This document shows positions 63,505-64,000 of a stretch of DNA of 64,000 nucleotides, one piece after another; positions within the stretch are counted from its first letter, which is position 1, and the number at the start of each line of letters is the position of its first letter. The stretch comes from Lachnospiraceae bacterium (GTDB taxonomy: Bacteria; Bacillota_A; Clostridia; Lachnospirales; Lachnospiraceae), in assembly GCA_009774465.1 (NCBI GenBank), contig VSNT01000003.1:1-64000 (forward strand), read 5' to 3'. The position numbers and the translations under genes are program-made. The notes beneath the pieces are model-generated. The model saw only the letters and a list, made by a program, of their open reading frames with translations, did not search any database and was not told the origin of the DNA.

Positions 63505-64000
63505 ATGAAGGAAATTAATATCGGCCGCATTCTTCTGGAAAACCGCCGCAGGCGAAATATCACTCAGGATGAACTGGCGGCACATATGGGCGTTTCCAAA
63601 GCCTGTGTTTCCAAATGGGAAACCGGAACTACTTACCCTGACATCACACTTCTGCCCCGGCTGGCTGCTTTTTTTAATATCAGTATTGACGAATTAATGG
63701 GCTATGAACCCCAAATGACAGTCACAGAAATCCGCAGACTGTATCAGCAGCTTTCCTGTGACTTTTCTCAAAAGCCTTTTGAACAGGTAATGACGCATTG
63801 CAGGGAAATTACAAAAAAATATTTTTCCTGTATGCCCTTACTGTTTCAGATAGGCGCTTTATATGTAAATCATTGCGCCCTTGCCGGAACTTCTGAAAAA
63901 ATATCTGTCATTATGGAAGAAGCAATGGGATTGTTTCAGAGGATAAAAGAAGAAAGTAATGACACTTCCCTTAAGGAACAGGCACTTAATATGGAAGCTT
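63505..64000 (+). CDS. HTH-type (XRE family) regulator, C-terminus beyond the window
   Basis: The open frame from ATG 63505 runs 165 codons to the right edge. Residues 5-62 form a Cro/CI helix-turn-helix: ILLENRRRRNITQDELAAHM, then SKACVSKWETG and FFNISIDELMGY. The following helical part may be a TPR-like sensor region, as in related Firmicute regulators. AAAGGAAC lies upstream. It is divergent from the TlpA operon with about 210 bases between, so it may regulate that operon. Confidence 0.88.
   Translation, partial: MKEINIGRILLENRRRRNITQDELAAHMGVSKACVSKWETGTTYPDITLLPRLAAFFNISIDELMGYEPQMTVTEIRRLYQQLSCDFSQKPFEQVMTHCREITKKYFSCMPLLFQIGALYVNHCALAGTSEKISVIMEEAMGLFQRIKEESNDTSLKEQALNMEA

Noticed and set aside
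1..64000. tRNA, rRNA or CRISPR arrays
   Set aside because: I read through all intergenic regions and saw no tRNA-like cloverleaf, rRNA stretch or regularly spaced repeats.

Overview
The window looks like a chromosomal segment of a low-to-moderate GC Firmicute of class Clostridia, most likely family Lachnospiraceae. The pointers are a SCIFF ranthipeptide locus beside secDF and a TIGR04086 membrane protein, a glmS ribozyme, a CIRCE-controlled groESL operon, a PASTA kinase/phosphatase pair in a def-fmt-rsmB-rlmN-stp-prkC-rsgA operon, clostridial-style agr quorum sensing, and a TlpA / CD1871A-like / 4Fe-4S module. Nearly all genes lie on the minus strand, and consensus sigma-A promoters with 17-bp spacers recur throughout.

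Layout from the left. Bases 1-600 (minus) hold a truncated serine recombinase and a 48-codon ORF, the edge of a mobile element. A 149-bp near-palindrome (692-840) follows, then a plus-strand PF04392-type ABC transporter operon (1022-3903). Bases 3976-9424 (minus) are the start of the division and cell wall cluster mraZ-rsmH-ftsL-PBP, with MraZ boxes upstream. The cluster ends in a second, SpoVD-like PBP cut off inside its transpeptidase domain. Then come lgt and ychF. Bases 12006-19691 are a defence island: a complete Wadjet jetABCD system and a DUF1016/PD-(D/E)XK nuclease gene.

Bases 19810-30651 are a housekeeping block (rsgA, prkC, stp, rlmN, rsmB, yugP-like peptidase, fmt, def, priA), followed by murE and recJ. 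Immediately upstream of recJ sits a two-gene cassette, an SMC-like/OLD-like ATPase plus a small Toprim-like protein (34345-36036), with its own promoter. This is the best candidate for a poorly described defence system. Then come secDF, the SCIFF maturase and precursor, a CNNM/CBS transporter and TIGR04086.

Bases 42154-46719 are an agr-type region: agrB and agrD on plus, with an AgrD that appears to lack the ring cysteine and may use serine. Facing them on minus is an operon of a two-HTH regulator, a LytTR response regulator and an AgrC-like kinase, disturbed by an exact 352-bp tandem duplication at the regulator/kinase junction. The rest is hemZ, glmS with ribozyme leader, a DUF3048 lipoprotein, a metallo-beta-lactamase-fold hydrolase, relA, groSL, a degenerate GGDEF protein, an unknown protein, a hybrid histidine kinase with two receivers, the thiol/iron-sulfur module, and a truncated HTH regulator at the right edge.

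I saw no rRNA, tRNA or CRISPR array. All family assignments are from reading the sequence; no searches were run.
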